Assembly: GCF_001730225.1 (NCBI RefSeq)
Contig: NZ_MIJE01000001.1
Location: 248,001-312,000 of the forward strand
Direction of reading: 5' to 3'
Length of the DNA stretch: 64,000 nt
Origin: Desulfuribacillus alkaliarsenatis
GTDB lineage: Bacteria > Bacillota > Bacilli > Desulfuribacillales > Desulfuribacillaceae
The notes beneath the pieces were generated by a model. It saw nothing but the letters and a program-made list of their open reading frames with translations, had not been told where the DNA came from and did no database searches. The translations under genes and the position numbers were made by a program. Positions 53,676 to 62,264 of the stretch are shown here, one piece after another. The first letter of the stretch is position 1, and each line of letters opens with the position of its first letter.

Positions 53676-54884
53676 ATGAATATACACGAATATCAAGCTA
53701 AAGAGTTGCTTAAAGCTTATGAAATACCAATACCTTCAGGCAAAGTTATTTTTCAAGCGGAAAAAGCAATTGAAGCAATTGCAGCAATCCGAAGCAATAC
53801 GGATAATGAAGCTGACTTAGATGCATATATAGTCAAAGCGCAAATCCATGCTGGAGGCCGAGGTAAGGCTGGTGGAGCTAAAATTGCCACTAGCTCAACT
53901 CAAACTCAGGAATTTGCCAAAGAAATACTGGGTAAGCAGCTTGTTACACAGCAAACAGGACCAGAAGGGCGAGAAGTTAGGGCAGTTTTAATTGAAGAGA
54001 AGTGTGTTTTCATTAATGAATATTATGTAGCTCTAACATTAGATCGTGATACTGCGCGGGTTACAGTAGTCGCTTCTGAAGAGGGTGGAGTTGACATAGA
54101 GGAAGCTGCCGATGAAAATCCTAAAAAGATATTTACTGAGATTATTGATCCGTTAATTGGTCTTTCTGAATTCCAAGCACGCAGAATTTGTTTCGATATC
54201 AACATACCAAAACAGCTAATTAATGATATGGTTAAGCTCATGCTAAATATGTATCGTTGTTATATAGATAATGACTGCTTACTACTTGAAATAAACCCTT
54301 TAGTTATAACTAACGATAACAAGCTTAAGGCATTAGATGCAAAAATGAATTTTGATGATAATAGTCTATATAGAAATCAGGATTTATTGAAATATAGAGA
54401 CATCTACGAAGAGGACGAAATGGAAGTAGAAGCGTCTAAATATGATTTGTCCTACGTTTCATTGCCAGGAAATATTGCTTGTATGGTAAATGGAGCTGGC
54501 CTTGCTATGGCTACCATGGATATAATCAAGTATTACGGTGGTGAGCCTGCTAACTTTCTCGATGTAGGTGGTGGGGCTTCGGAAGAAAAAGTTACTAAAG
54601 CCTTTAAAATTATGCTGTCAAATAAAAAAGTAAAAGGGATTTTTGTAAATATATTTGGCGGTATTATGAAGTGTGACGTGATTGCCAGAGGTATCATTAA
54701 GGCAGCAGAGGAAGTTAAGGTCGAGCTGCCACTTGTTGTCAAGCTTGAAGGTACAAACGTAGAATTCGGAAGGGACATATTAAATCATTCGGAACTTAAT
54801 ATTACTACGGTAGCATCCATAGGCGAAGGGGCTAAGAAAATTGTAGAGCTAGTTAGGGGTGTTGACATTGAGTATATGGGTTAA
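53676..54884 (+). CDS. sucC: Succinyl-CoA ligase beta subunit
   Basis: ATP-grasp subunit of succinyl-CoA synthetase, converting succinyl-CoA to succinate with nucleotide triphosphate formation, or the reverse. [35 protein letters not shown] and the CoA-domain [18 protein letters not shown] are hallmarks. ATG 53676 (402 residues) is correct, with GGAGGAG upstream, rather than an extended start at 53634. It overlaps sucD by 17 bases. Confidence 0.97.
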   Translation: MNIHEYQAKELLKAYEIPIPSGKVIFQAEKAIEAIAAIRSNTDNEADLDAYIVKAQIHAGGRGKAGGAKIATSSTQTQEFAKEILGKQLVTQQTGPEGREVRAVLIEEKCVFINEYYVALTLDRDTARVTVVASEEGGVDIEEAADENPKKIFTEIIDPLIGLSEFQARRICFDINIPKQLINDMVKLMLNMYRCYIDNDCLLLEINPLVITNDNKLKALDAKMNFDDNSLYRNQDLLKYRDIYEEDEMEVEASKYDLSYVSLPGNIACMVNGAGLAMATMDIIKYYGGEPANFLDVGGGASEEKVTKAFKIMLSNKKVKGIFVNIFGGIMKCDVIARGIIKAAEEVKVELPLVVKLEGTNVEFGRDILNHSELNITTVASIGEGAKKIVELVRGVDIEYMG

Positions 54885-55743
54885 CAGCGATACAAAGGTA
54901 TTGGTACAAGGAATTACAGGCAAAGCAGCTAGCTACCACACGCTGCAGATGCTTGAATACGGCACGAATATTGTAGCGGGGGTTACTCCAGGCAAAGCAG
55001 GAACTACTATTGAGGCTGTACCTGTGTTTAATACGGTAAAAAAAGCAAAACAGGAGACCGGTGCAAACACCTCAATAATTTATGTACCTGCAAAATTTGC
55101 TGCAGATGCAATACAAGAAGCAATCGAAGCAGAAATGGATTTAGTAATTTGTATAACAGAGCATATTCCAATTCGTGATATGGTGATGGTTAAGCGTTAC
55201 CTTGAAGGTAAAAAGACAAGACTAATCGGCCCTAACTGTCCAGGAATTATTACTCCTGGAGAATGCAAAATAGGTATAATGCCAGGTTATATTCACAAAA
55301 AAGGTAGGGTAGGAGTGATATCCCGTTCTGGGACTTTGACCTATGAGGCCGTGCATCAATTAACGCAAAGGGGACTCGGCCAGTCAACTGTTGTCGGTAT
55401 CGGCGGGGACCCAATCATAGGAACAGATTTCATCGATGCATTGAAAGAATTCAATAATGATAATGATACAGATGCAGTGATTATGATGGGTGAAATTGGT
55501 GGTGACGCAGAAGAAAAAGCTGCTGCCTGGGTGAAGGAGCATATGAAGAAGCCAGTAATCGGGTTTATTAGTGGAAAAACTGCGCCAGCTCAAAAACGTA
55601 TGGGTCATGCAGGAGCGATAGTATCTGCAGGAAAGGGTACAGCAGATGCTAAAATAGCAGCCATGGAGCAAGCTGGAATTAAAGTGGCTGATAACCTTAC
55701 AGTTCTAGCAGATACATTAGTAAATGTGTTAAAAAACAAGTAA
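54868..55743 (+). CDS. sucD: Succinyl-CoA ligase alpha subunit
   Basis: CoA-binding subunit of 291 residues: [18 protein letters not shown] at the start, [12 protein letters not shown], and the phosphorylated His in [18 protein letters not shown] (H247). I chose TTG at 54868, as AGGGGTG at 54855-54861 lies 6 bases before it and the resulting N-terminus fits the family. GTG 54859 would extend it and cover that site. Confidence 0.96.
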   Translation: MSIWVNSDTKVLVQGITGKAASYHTLQMLEYGTNIVAGVTPGKAGTTIEAVPVFNTVKKAKQETGANTSIIYVPAKFAADAIQEAIEAEMDLVICITEHIPIRDMVMVKRYLEGKKTRLIGPNCPGIITPGECKIGIMPGYIHKKGRVGVISRSGTLTYEAVHQLTQRGLGQSTVVGIGGDPIIGTDFIDALKEFNNDNDTDAVIMMGEIGGDAEEKAAAWVKEHMKKPVIGFISGKTAPAQKRMGHAGAIVSAGKGTADAKIAAMEQAGIKVADNLTVLADTLVNVLKNK

Positions 55744-55764
55744 ATATCAAATAGAAAATTGGAG

Positions 55765-56050
55765 TGATACCTGCACAATGGATTTTTTACTAGGCGTAAA
55801 TCAAGTTTTGTTTAGCCTAGGTTGTTATCGGGATTAAAATCTGGTTGTGAACGTATCACTTTTTTTCCATTGCGAGTGACTACTTGATAATCCTGGTATT
55901 TATCGATATTCTCAGCCACTTGGTCACGAGTTAGAACTTCTCCTGTTACTGTATCTAAGAACTTCTCATTCATTCCCGTTTCACTTTCCTCTACGACCTT
56001 CAATCTAGGTTCTTCTGGCATAATAAGCACCTCTTTTTGTGCAGGTATCA
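55765..56050. repeat. 14-bp perfect inverted repeat flanking the DUF3892 gene
   Basis: TGATACCTGCACAA at 55765-55778 is repeated in inverse orientation (TTGTGCAGGTATCA) at 56037-56050. The 286-bp unit contains only the DUF3892 gene and an unrelated CTAGGC palindrome. The right copy overlaps the stop codon of the EamA gene. It could be the end pair of a small mobile element or an invertible segment. Confidence 0.7.
55812..56021 (-). CDS. DUF3892 domain protein
   Basis: Small protein of 69 residues. FLDTVTGEVLTRDQVAENIDKY followed by VTRNGKKVIRSQPDFNPDNNL (in part) matches the DUF3892 pattern (S/T..G..L....A......G.....RNG..YLRS.PD....NNL). ATG at 56021 has AGAGGTG before it on the minus strand; GTG at 56030 is less likely. 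Function unknown. It lies inside the inverted-repeat unit. Confidence 0.7.
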   Translation of the reverse strand: MPEEPRLKVVEESETGMNEKFLDTVTGEVLTRDQVAENIDKYQDYQVVTRNGKKVIRSQPDFNPDNNLG

Positions 56051-56929
56051 GTATTCATTATTTCCTTTCTGCACTAAAATAACTGCAGAAATAACTAATA
56101 ATATCCCCAAGTATTGCCATGTGTGCAATTGCTCTTGAAATACTAGAAAGCCCACAAAGGCAGCAACAACTGGTTCTAAAGTTGCGATGATTGATGCTCG
56201 GCTCGTTTCAATTGCGTCTAAACCTTTTGTATATAATATAAATGCCATCATAGTGGATAGGAATCCTAGTCCAATAATGTATAGCCAAACCTCTAAGTTC
56301 AAGAATTTAGGTAGGACTGTCCACAGGCCGCTAAAAGGTGTAATTGCAATTGCAGCAAATACAAACGTATATAAGGTTACAGTTATGGGTGTATATTTCT
56401 TTAAGGCAAATTTTCCGAAAACACTATATAGAGCATAGAAAAAACCTGCTCCTATGCCTAATAGAAATCCATAAAGTGATATGGTTTCTGTATTGTTAGG
56501 GATAACGCCGACAACAAGGGAACAGCCTAACAGAGTTACGAACAATGCAGCTATTTTTTGTGGAGTCATGTATTCTTTAAATAGTATCCTTGAAAGGATT
56601 GTAACAAAGGCAGGCGCTGTATATAGAAGAATTGCAGCAACGGAAATGGAAGTCTCCTGTATCGCTGTAAACAACAGCAAGTTAAAACAGACTATACTAA
56701 TAACTCCAGTACCAATAAAATATTTACTATCAGTGAGCTTGATTAACATCAGCTTCCTGTTTTTTATACCAATGTATATTAACAGAAATACTGTGGTTGA
56801 GATTGCTCGAATTGTCACAACCTGTGTTGGAGTAAATCCAGCATCATACAAGTATGTAACGAACAAACCGATAATTCCCCATAATGCAGCAGCTAAGGCA
56901 ATATAAATATAGGCTAACTGTGTTCTCAT
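56048..56929 (-). CDS. EamA/DMT-family transporter
   Basis: Polytopic membrane protein of 293 residues with ten helices in two homologous EamA halves: AAALWGIIGLFVTYLYDAG in the first and GIGAGFFYALYSVFGKFAL in the second, ending with LEPVVAAFVGFLVFQEQLHTWQYLGILLVI (parts quoted). Members export amino acids, nucleobases or drugs; the substrate is not predictable. Convergent with sucD, divergent from korA. Confidence 0.93.
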   Translation of the reverse strand: MRTQLAYIYIALAAALWGIIGLFVTYLYDAGFTPTQVVTIRAISTTVFLLIYIGIKNRKLMLIKLTDSKYFIGTGVISIVCFNLLLFTAIQETSISVAAILLYTAPAFVTILSRILFKEYMTPQKIAALFVTLLGCSLVVGVIPNNTETISLYGFLLGIGAGFFYALYSVFGKFALKKYTPITVTLYTFVFAAIAITPFSGLWTVLPKFLNLEVWLYIIGLGFLSTMMAFILYTKGLDAIETSRASIIATLEPVVAAFVGFLVFQEQLHTWQYLGILLVISAVILVQKGNNEY

Positions 56930-57134
56930 TTAAGCAACCCCTAACATTACTTCTAGTCCATCTCTATTAAAGTCAAATCATAGCAAACATTTATCTGTTT
57001 TTAAAGGCTAATCTAATATTTTAATTTCATTAGTAGTAGCATGTTATTATTCGCATTCTAGAAATGTACAATGATAAGATGAAAGAAAGCAAGTAAAAGA
57101 AAGAGAAAATTGTACTTGGTGGGAGGTTACTTAT

Positions 57135-58823
57135 ATGAAAGAATCGATTTCGATTGTTTTATCGGGGGAAGCTGGTCAGGGATTGCAAACAATCGAGGAG
57201 TTTTTAGTAGCGTCGATTGCTAAAGAGTACTACGTGTTTTCAACTAAGGATGTCATGAGCCGTATTAGGGGAGGTAATAATACGGTTCAAATTCGTGTCG
57301 CTAGCGAAAAAATATATGCTAGTAAGCAAACGATTGATTTGTTGTTTTTGCTTAATGACGATGCCTTTGAGCGATTACGAACTAAAGTAACAAAAGGGAC
57401 GGTCATCTTTGGCAAAAAGGGTTCTGTTAAAGCATCTATGTTAGAAGAATGTGAAGCATCCTTTAACGAGTTAGATGTGGAGGAATTAGCAAAAGAGTAT
57501 GGTAAAATATATGCGAATACCATTTTATACGGATTTATTGCAGGAATCATGCAGCTAAATAAAGATTTCTGTCTCCAGCAAATCAAAGAGAAGTTTCAGA
57601 ATAAGTCTGACAAGATTGTCGAAACAAACCAAAAAGCATTTACTGTTGGTTTTGAAAAAGGTCAACAGTATACCGATTTATTCAATATAAAAAGCTTAGT
57701 CAATCCCGCTCCATTAAAAGTGTTAGACGGAACTAATGCAGTAGGGATTGGTGCGTTAGCTGGTGGATGTAACTTTATTGCTTCCTACCCAATGTCTCCA
57801 GGTACTGGTGTTTTAACTTTCTTAGCTAAGAAAGTGAAGGATTTTGATGTACTTGTTGAGCAGGCTGAAGATGAGATTGCTGCACTTAATATGGTTATCG
57901 GATCATGGTACACAGGTGCAAGGGGATTAGCTACGACATCAGGTGGTGGCTTTGCCTTGATGGTTGAAGCAGTTAGCTTGTCTGGTATGACAGAAACCCC
58001 ATGTGTAGTGCACATTGCACAAAGGCCAGGACCAGCCACGGGGCTACCAACTAGGACAGAGCAGGCTGATTTAAACCTAGCAGTGTATGCAGGTCATGGT
58101 GAATTTCCGAGAGTCGTATTTGCGCCAGGAAACCTAGAAGATGCAGTACTACTTACACAGAAAGCGTTTTATATAGCGGATAAGTATCAGGTTCCTGTGT
58201 TTATCCTTACAGATCAATACCTACTAGATTCAATGGGGCAAATGGAAGGTATTACGTTAGATGAAACTTACTTGCAAGATTCGATTATTGAGACAGAATC
58301 TGGTTACAAGCGTTACCAACTAACGGAAAACGGCATTTCGCCACGGGGTATTCCTGGCTTTGGAAGTGGGTTAGTTAAGGTAGATAGTGATGAGCACGAT
58401 GAAGCTGGACAAATTACGGAAAGCTTTGAAGTCAGAGTACAGATGAATGATAAGCGCCTACGGAAAAGGGCTGGATTACTAGAATCCTTTGCAGAAGCGG
58501 AGTTAATAGGTAATGCTGATTATAATACCCTAATAGTTGGCTGGGGTTCTACCTATGGAGTCTTAAAAGAGTACGTTGAAACCAACACTGACAGTGGGGT
58601 AGCATTTTTATATGTAAAGCAGGTGTATCCACTACATGAAAAGCTATCGACGTATTTTGAACAGGCAGATAACATTATAGTTGTTGAAAACAATGCAACG
58701 GGACAACTCGCTAATTTGTTAAAAATTGAGTTGAACGTATCTGTGAACCATTCCATATTGAAATATAATGGCGAACCCTTCTTCGTCGATGAAGTTGCAC
58801 AAAGATTACAGGAGGTGCTGTAG
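57135..58823 (+). CDS. korA: 2-oxoacid:ferredoxin oxidoreductase, alpha subunit (gamma-alpha fusion)
   Basis: Subunit of 562 residues in which an N-terminal gamma-type domain (IVLSGEAGQGLQTIEEFL, MSRIRGGNNTVQIRV) is joined to the alpha pyrimidine-binding domain (NAVGIGALAGGCNFIASYPMSPGTG, EQAEDEIAALNMVIG, MTETPCVVHIAQRPGPATGLPT - quoted in pieces). This is the two-subunit 2-oxoacid oxidoreductase form, most often for 2-oxoglutarate: CoA + 2-oxoglutarate + oxidised ferredoxin to succinyl-CoA + CO2 + reduced ferredoxin. It has no iron-sulfur domain of its own. It is immediately followed by korB. Confidence 0.93.
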   Translation: MKESISIVLSGEAGQGLQTIEEFLVASIAKEYYVFSTKDVMSRIRGGNNTVQIRVASEKIYASKQTIDLLFLLNDDAFERLRTKVTKGTVIFGKKGSVKASMLEECEASFNELDVEELAKEYGKIYANTILYGFIAGIMQLNKDFCLQQIKEKFQNKSDKIVETNQKAFTVGFEKGQQYTDLFNIKSLVNPAPLKVLDGTNAVGIGALAGGCNFIASYPMSPGTGVLTFLAKKVKDFDVLVEQAEDEIAALNMVIGSWYTGARGLATTSGGGFALMVEAVSLSGMTETPCVVHIAQRPGPATGLPTRTEQADLNLAVYAGHGEFPRVVFAPGNLEDAVLLTQKAFYIADKYQVPVFILTDQYLLDSMGQMEGITLDETYLQDSIIETESGYKRYQLTENGISPRGIPGFGSGLVKVDSDEHDEAGQITESFEVRVQMNDKRLRKRAGLLESFAEAELIGNADYNTLIVGWGSTYGVLKEYVETNTDSGVAFLYVKQVYPLHEKLSTYFEQADNIIVVENNATGQLANLLKIELNVSVNHSILKYNGEPFFVDEVAQRLQEVL

Positions 58824-59675
58824 ATGAAGAATTTTGAATTCGAACAAGAATTGGATATAGCATGGTGCCCAGGGTGTGGTAATTTCAACATTCGCACATC
58901 ATTAATTGAGGCTTTACAGGAGTTAGAGCTAGAACCTGAGCAGGTTGTAATCTCTTCAGGAATCGGACAAGCTGCGAAAATGCCGCAATATATCGATGTG
59001 AATTATTTCAATGGTTTACATGGGCGTGCCCTGCCAGTTGCAGTTGCTATAAAAGCAGCAAACCCAGATTTGACTGTGATAGCAGAAGGTGGCGATGGTG
59101 ATATGTATGGTGAGGGTGGAAATCACTTTATTCATAACATTCGCCGAAATCCTAATATTGCCCACCTAGTACACAATAATATGGTATACGGCCTGACTAA
59201 AGGTCAAGCCTCGCCAACAAGTAAGAAATCGATGCAGACCCCTGTACAAACCAGTGGAGTTGCTAATGAACCATTTAATCCACTAGCAGTAGCCCTATCA
59301 TTAGGTGCCACCTTTGTGGCAAGGGCATTTTCAGGATATCCCGAGCAGACAAAGGAAATTATTAAGCAAGCAATAACCCATGAAGGCTATGCCCTTGTCG
59401 ATATATTTCACCCTTGCGTAACCTTTAACAAAATTAATAATTTTAAATGGTACAAAAATAATTGCTACCAATTAAGTGCAGACTACAATCGGAATGACTT
59501 TAACATGGCAATGGAAAAAGCCTTAGATGTCGAGCACTTTGCCCTAGGGGTTCTCTACCAAAAACAAGGACAGCCAACATTTGAACAGCAATTGCCAGTT
59601 TATCAAAATAACCAACAGCCAATTGTGCATCGTAAACGCGACTTAGATAAAGTCAGTGAGCTGTTAAGCCTATAA
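58824..59675 (+). CDS. korB: 2-oxoacid:ferredoxin oxidoreductase, beta subunit
   Basis: Thiamine-diphosphate-binding subunit of 283 residues. WCPGCGNFNI (C15, C18) supplies part of the iron-sulfur ligands, GGDGDMYGEGGNHF is the TPP/Mg motif, and HNNMVYGLTKGQASPTS is a family hallmark. It starts on the base following the korA stop, so the pair is translated in a coupled way. Substrate 2-oxoglutarate is favoured by the nearby sucCD, but pyruvate or branched 2-oxoacids cannot be excluded. Confidence 0.95.
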   Translation: MKNFEFEQELDIAWCPGCGNFNIRTSLIEALQELELEPEQVVISSGIGQAAKMPQYIDVNYFNGLHGRALPVAVAIKAANPDLTVIAEGGDGDMYGEGGNHFIHNIRRNPNIAHLVHNNMVYGLTKGQASPTSKKSMQTPVQTSGVANEPFNPLAVALSLGATFVARAFSGYPEQTKEIIKQAITHEGYALVDIFHPCVTFNKINNFKWYKNNCYQLSADYNRNDFNMAMEKALDVEHFALGVLYQKQGQPTFEQQLPVYQNNQQPIVHRKRDLDKVSELLSL

Positions 59676-59682
59676 CGTGATA

Positions 59683-59722
59683 ATTAACAGTAGACTATCG
59701 ATATGGTTTACTGTTATTTTGT
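59683..59722 (+). terminator. Rho-independent terminator after korB
   Basis: AACAGTAGAC and GTTTACTGTT form the stem, followed by ATTTTGTTT. Confidence 0.75.
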
Positions 59723-59825
59723 TTGAAAAAAGGAATTTGGTTATTAATAAAGAATTAATACAAAAATAAAAACGATTCAGTCAAAACATAACAACAATCT
59801 AGTCCTAAGATTTGAGGGTGATTTT

Positions 59826-61868
59826 ATGTTTAGAACAAAGAGCACAAACAAAGTAGATAAAAATAAAGACAGCATAAATGATTTTTTAGAAAGTAATTAC
59901 CAAGTGAATCCTATTAATGAGGCTTTGTATGTAACGCTTATTTATGGTTTCTTTGGTATGCTGTGGATTGCCCTATCGGATCGTATACTTTATATGATAA
60001 TAGACGACTTGTCTTTATTTAGACAAATTCAAACATATAAAGGCTGGATTTATGTATTAGTCACCATGGGTTTAATCTATACCTTAGTTCGTTCGCGCTC
60101 TACTTTATTCCAAAAAGCTTTAAATACTATTAGACAATCGTACGAAGATTTAGAAGCTACCCACGAAGAGCTGGTAGCTAGTGATGAAGAATTAATTAAT
60201 CAGACAGAGTTTACGGAAAACATGATTAATAATGCTCCTGTTATTATAGCGGCTTGGAATGATAAAGGTGAAATCATTAGGATAAACCCATATGGACTGA
60301 AGCTACTAGGATACTCACAGGATGAAATGTTTGGTCGCATGTGGGCCGAGTTCTTAAGTGGTAATAAAGATGAAGCAGTTGTGATTGAAACACTAAAGCA
60401 AATCCAGAAAAACTCCCAATTGAAAAATATTGAAAGTAAGTTTATGACTAAAGATAAAAAAGAGGTTACTATACTTTGGAACAGCAGTATTATAAAAACT
60501 AAAGGGTTAAATCAAGAAATTGTATCAGTTGGTACAGACATCACAAGCCGCAAGTTATTAGAAGAAAAGTTACGAGATATGGCTTATTTTGATATGCTTA
60601 CTAAACTACCCAATCGTGCTATGCTAGAGACGGAGATAAAGGTATTAATTAGAGAACAAACACCATTTGCGTTAGCGTATATAGATATAGATAATTTCAA
60701 ATATATAAATGACACCTTAGGGCATTCTGTTGGTGATGAATTTTTGAAATATATTGCTAAGTGTATACGAAGCTACGTAAAAGAACCCGATTTAGTTACT
60801 CGTATTAGTGGAGATGAATTTGCAATTATTTTAAAAGGCAGCACGAATTGGAATGAAATCAAAGCAACCCTTGAGGATTTGAGCGAATATTTAGGCAAGA
60901 CATGGTCATATAATCATCATGAATTCTTTATTTCCCTAAGTATTGGTGTGGTACTGTACCCAGAAAACGGCTTTAACCACGAGCATTTAGTTAAGAATGC
61001 AGATATTGCGATGTATAAGGCGAAAAAGGCAGGCAAGGGCAGGATTGTTTTTTATACTGAAGATATCTTAATAGAAAACCAAATCAATGTACATTTGGTT
61101 AATCGTTTACAATATGCGATAGAGAACAACTTATTAATGCAGCATTATCAACCGCAAATAGAGCTAAATTCAGAGAAAATTATAGGTCTTGAGGCATTGG
61201 TGCGTTGGCATGATAAGGAGTATGGGTTTGTATCTCCAGCTAGCTTTATTTCACTGGCAGAAGAGACTGGACAGATTTATGCCATAGAAAAATGGGTGTT
61301 TCGTACAGCCCTAGAACAGAAAAAACAATTTGAAGAACAGGGGCTTGAAGATATAAGCATATCTATCAATTTATCTAGTAAAACCCTAACAAGCGATACG
61401 AACTTTTTTGAAATTGAGAGCTTAATAGCTTCCTATAATCTGAATTTCAAAGATATTACGATTGAGATTACAGAGACGGCAATTTTGTCAAACATGGATT
61501 TTGTTATCTCACGTTTGCATAATTTGAAAAAGCTAGGAGTAAGGATTGCATTAGATGACTTTGGAACTGGATATTCTTCTTTAACGTATTTGAAAAATTT
61601 ACCGATAGATATTATCAAGCTAGATCGCAGTTTTATAAAGAGCCTTGAAGAAAATAGTGATAGCAAAGATGCGAAGATTATCAAGTCAGTAATAAGTTTA
61701 GCTAACGCTTTAGGGTATGAGGTTGTGGCAGAAGGTATTGAATCAAAAGCGCAACTAAATTTTCTAGTTAAAAACAATTGTCCTAAAGGGCAGGGTTATC
61801 TTTTTAGTAAGCCTGTTGCTGTAGAAGAAATAATGAACCTGCTTGAACAGCCAGTTACTAATAATTAA
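59826..61868 (+). CDS. Membrane PAS-GGDEF-EAL protein
   Basis: Protein of 680 residues with two N-terminal membrane helices (about 35-55 and 72-90), a coiled coil, a PAS domain (about 130-245, NAPVIIAAWNDKGEIIRINPYG in part), a GGDEF domain and an EAL domain. The cyclase signature is SGDEF (S328-F332), one change from GGDEF, so cyclase activity is uncertain. The phosphodiesterase domain looks complete: EAL at 456-458, NLSS, ITETAI, LDDFGTGYSSL, KLDRSFIK, AEGIES. It most likely degrades c-di-GMP, the ligand predicted for the pilin riboswitch in this window. Confidence 0.93.
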   Translation: MFRTKSTNKVDKNKDSINDFLESNYQVNPINEALYVTLIYGFFGMLWIALSDRILYMIIDDLSLFRQIQTYKGWIYVLVTMGLIYTLVRSRSTLFQKALNTIRQSYEDLEATHEELVASDEELINQTEFTENMINNAPVIIAAWNDKGEIIRINPYGLKLLGYSQDEMFGRMWAEFLSGNKDEAVVIETLKQIQKNSQLKNIESKFMTKDKKEVTILWNSSIIKTKGLNQEIVSVGTDITSRKLLEEKLRDMAYFDMLTKLPNRAMLETEIKVLIREQTPFALAYIDIDNFKYINDTLGHSVGDEFLKYIAKCIRSYVKEPDLVTRISGDEFAIILKGSTNWNEIKATLEDLSEYLGKTWSYNHHEFFISLSIGVVLYPENGFNHEHLVKNADIAMYKAKKAGKGRIVFYTEDILIENQINVHLVNRLQYAIENNLLMQHYQPQIELNSEKIIGLEALVRWHDKEYGFVSPASFISLAEETGQIYAIEKWVFRTALEQKKQFEEQGLEDISISINLSSKTLTSDTNFFEIESLIASYNLNFKDITIEITETAILSNMDFVISRLHNLKKLGVRIALDDFGTGYSSLTYLKNLPIDIIKLDRSFIKSLEENSDSKDAKIIKSVISLANALGYEVVAEGIESKAQLNFLVKNNCPKGQGYLFSKPVAVEEIMNLLEQPVTNN

Positions 61869-61907
61869 ATTAACGTATGTATGCCAGCTGCAATTATGGA
61901 GGTAGAA

Positions 61908-62147
61908 ATGATAAATAGCAAATGGTGGGATTACACGCATAACACAACTTTTTATATAGCGATTACAATAATTGGTTATGTCTTAATAAGGATATATTAC
62001 GACCGTCTACATGCACCATCAGGAGTATGTCCTGTTTATTCATACCAATGGATTATAAATGTAGGTATCGCCTTTGCTGTTATGTACTTTTTGATGGGGA
62101 TAATAAAATGGACAAATAATAGATTCACTAGGCATACATCAGAATAG
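61908..62147 (+). CDS. Small two-helix membrane protein
   Basis: Protein of 79 residues: NTTFYIAITIIGYVLIRIYY, a loop with DRLHAPSGVCPVYSYQ, then WIINVGIAFAVMYFLMGII. ATG 61908 follows GGAGGTAGAA; the longer frame from 61881 lacks a good site. No family recognised. It comes 39 bases after the GGDEF-EAL gene and may share its transcript. Confidence 0.6.
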   Translation: MINSKWWDYTHNTTFYIAITIIGYVLIRIYYDRLHAPSGVCPVYSYQWIINVGIAFAVMYFLMGIIKWTNNRFTRHTSE

Positions 62148-62213
62148 CTCAGCATATACCAGTATAACTAATAAGGCTATAGCATAGCAGAAGTTTACAT
62201 AACAAAAGCGTCG

Positions 62214-62241
62214 TTGTCTATGGTAAAATATTAGTTAAAAT
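62214..62241 (+). promoter_or_regulatory. Candidate promoter for the CAP-domain gene
   Basis: TTGTCT at 62214-62219 and TAAAAT at 62236-62241 with a 16-base spacer, 23 bases before the start codon. Confidence 0.4.
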
Positions 62242-62264
62242 ACAGCGTAGAGGAGAAGACAACA

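Noticed and set aside
55788-55821. CTAGGC palindrome after sucD as a terminator
   Set aside because: The stem is real, but no T-run follows on either strand, so I do not call it a terminator.
55778-55837. A 19-codon ORF starting at the left arm of the inverted repeat (MDFLLGVNQVLF)
   Set aside because: Ribosome binding site is 13 bases away and the peptide overlaps the palindrome and the DUF3892 3' end; no support for translation.
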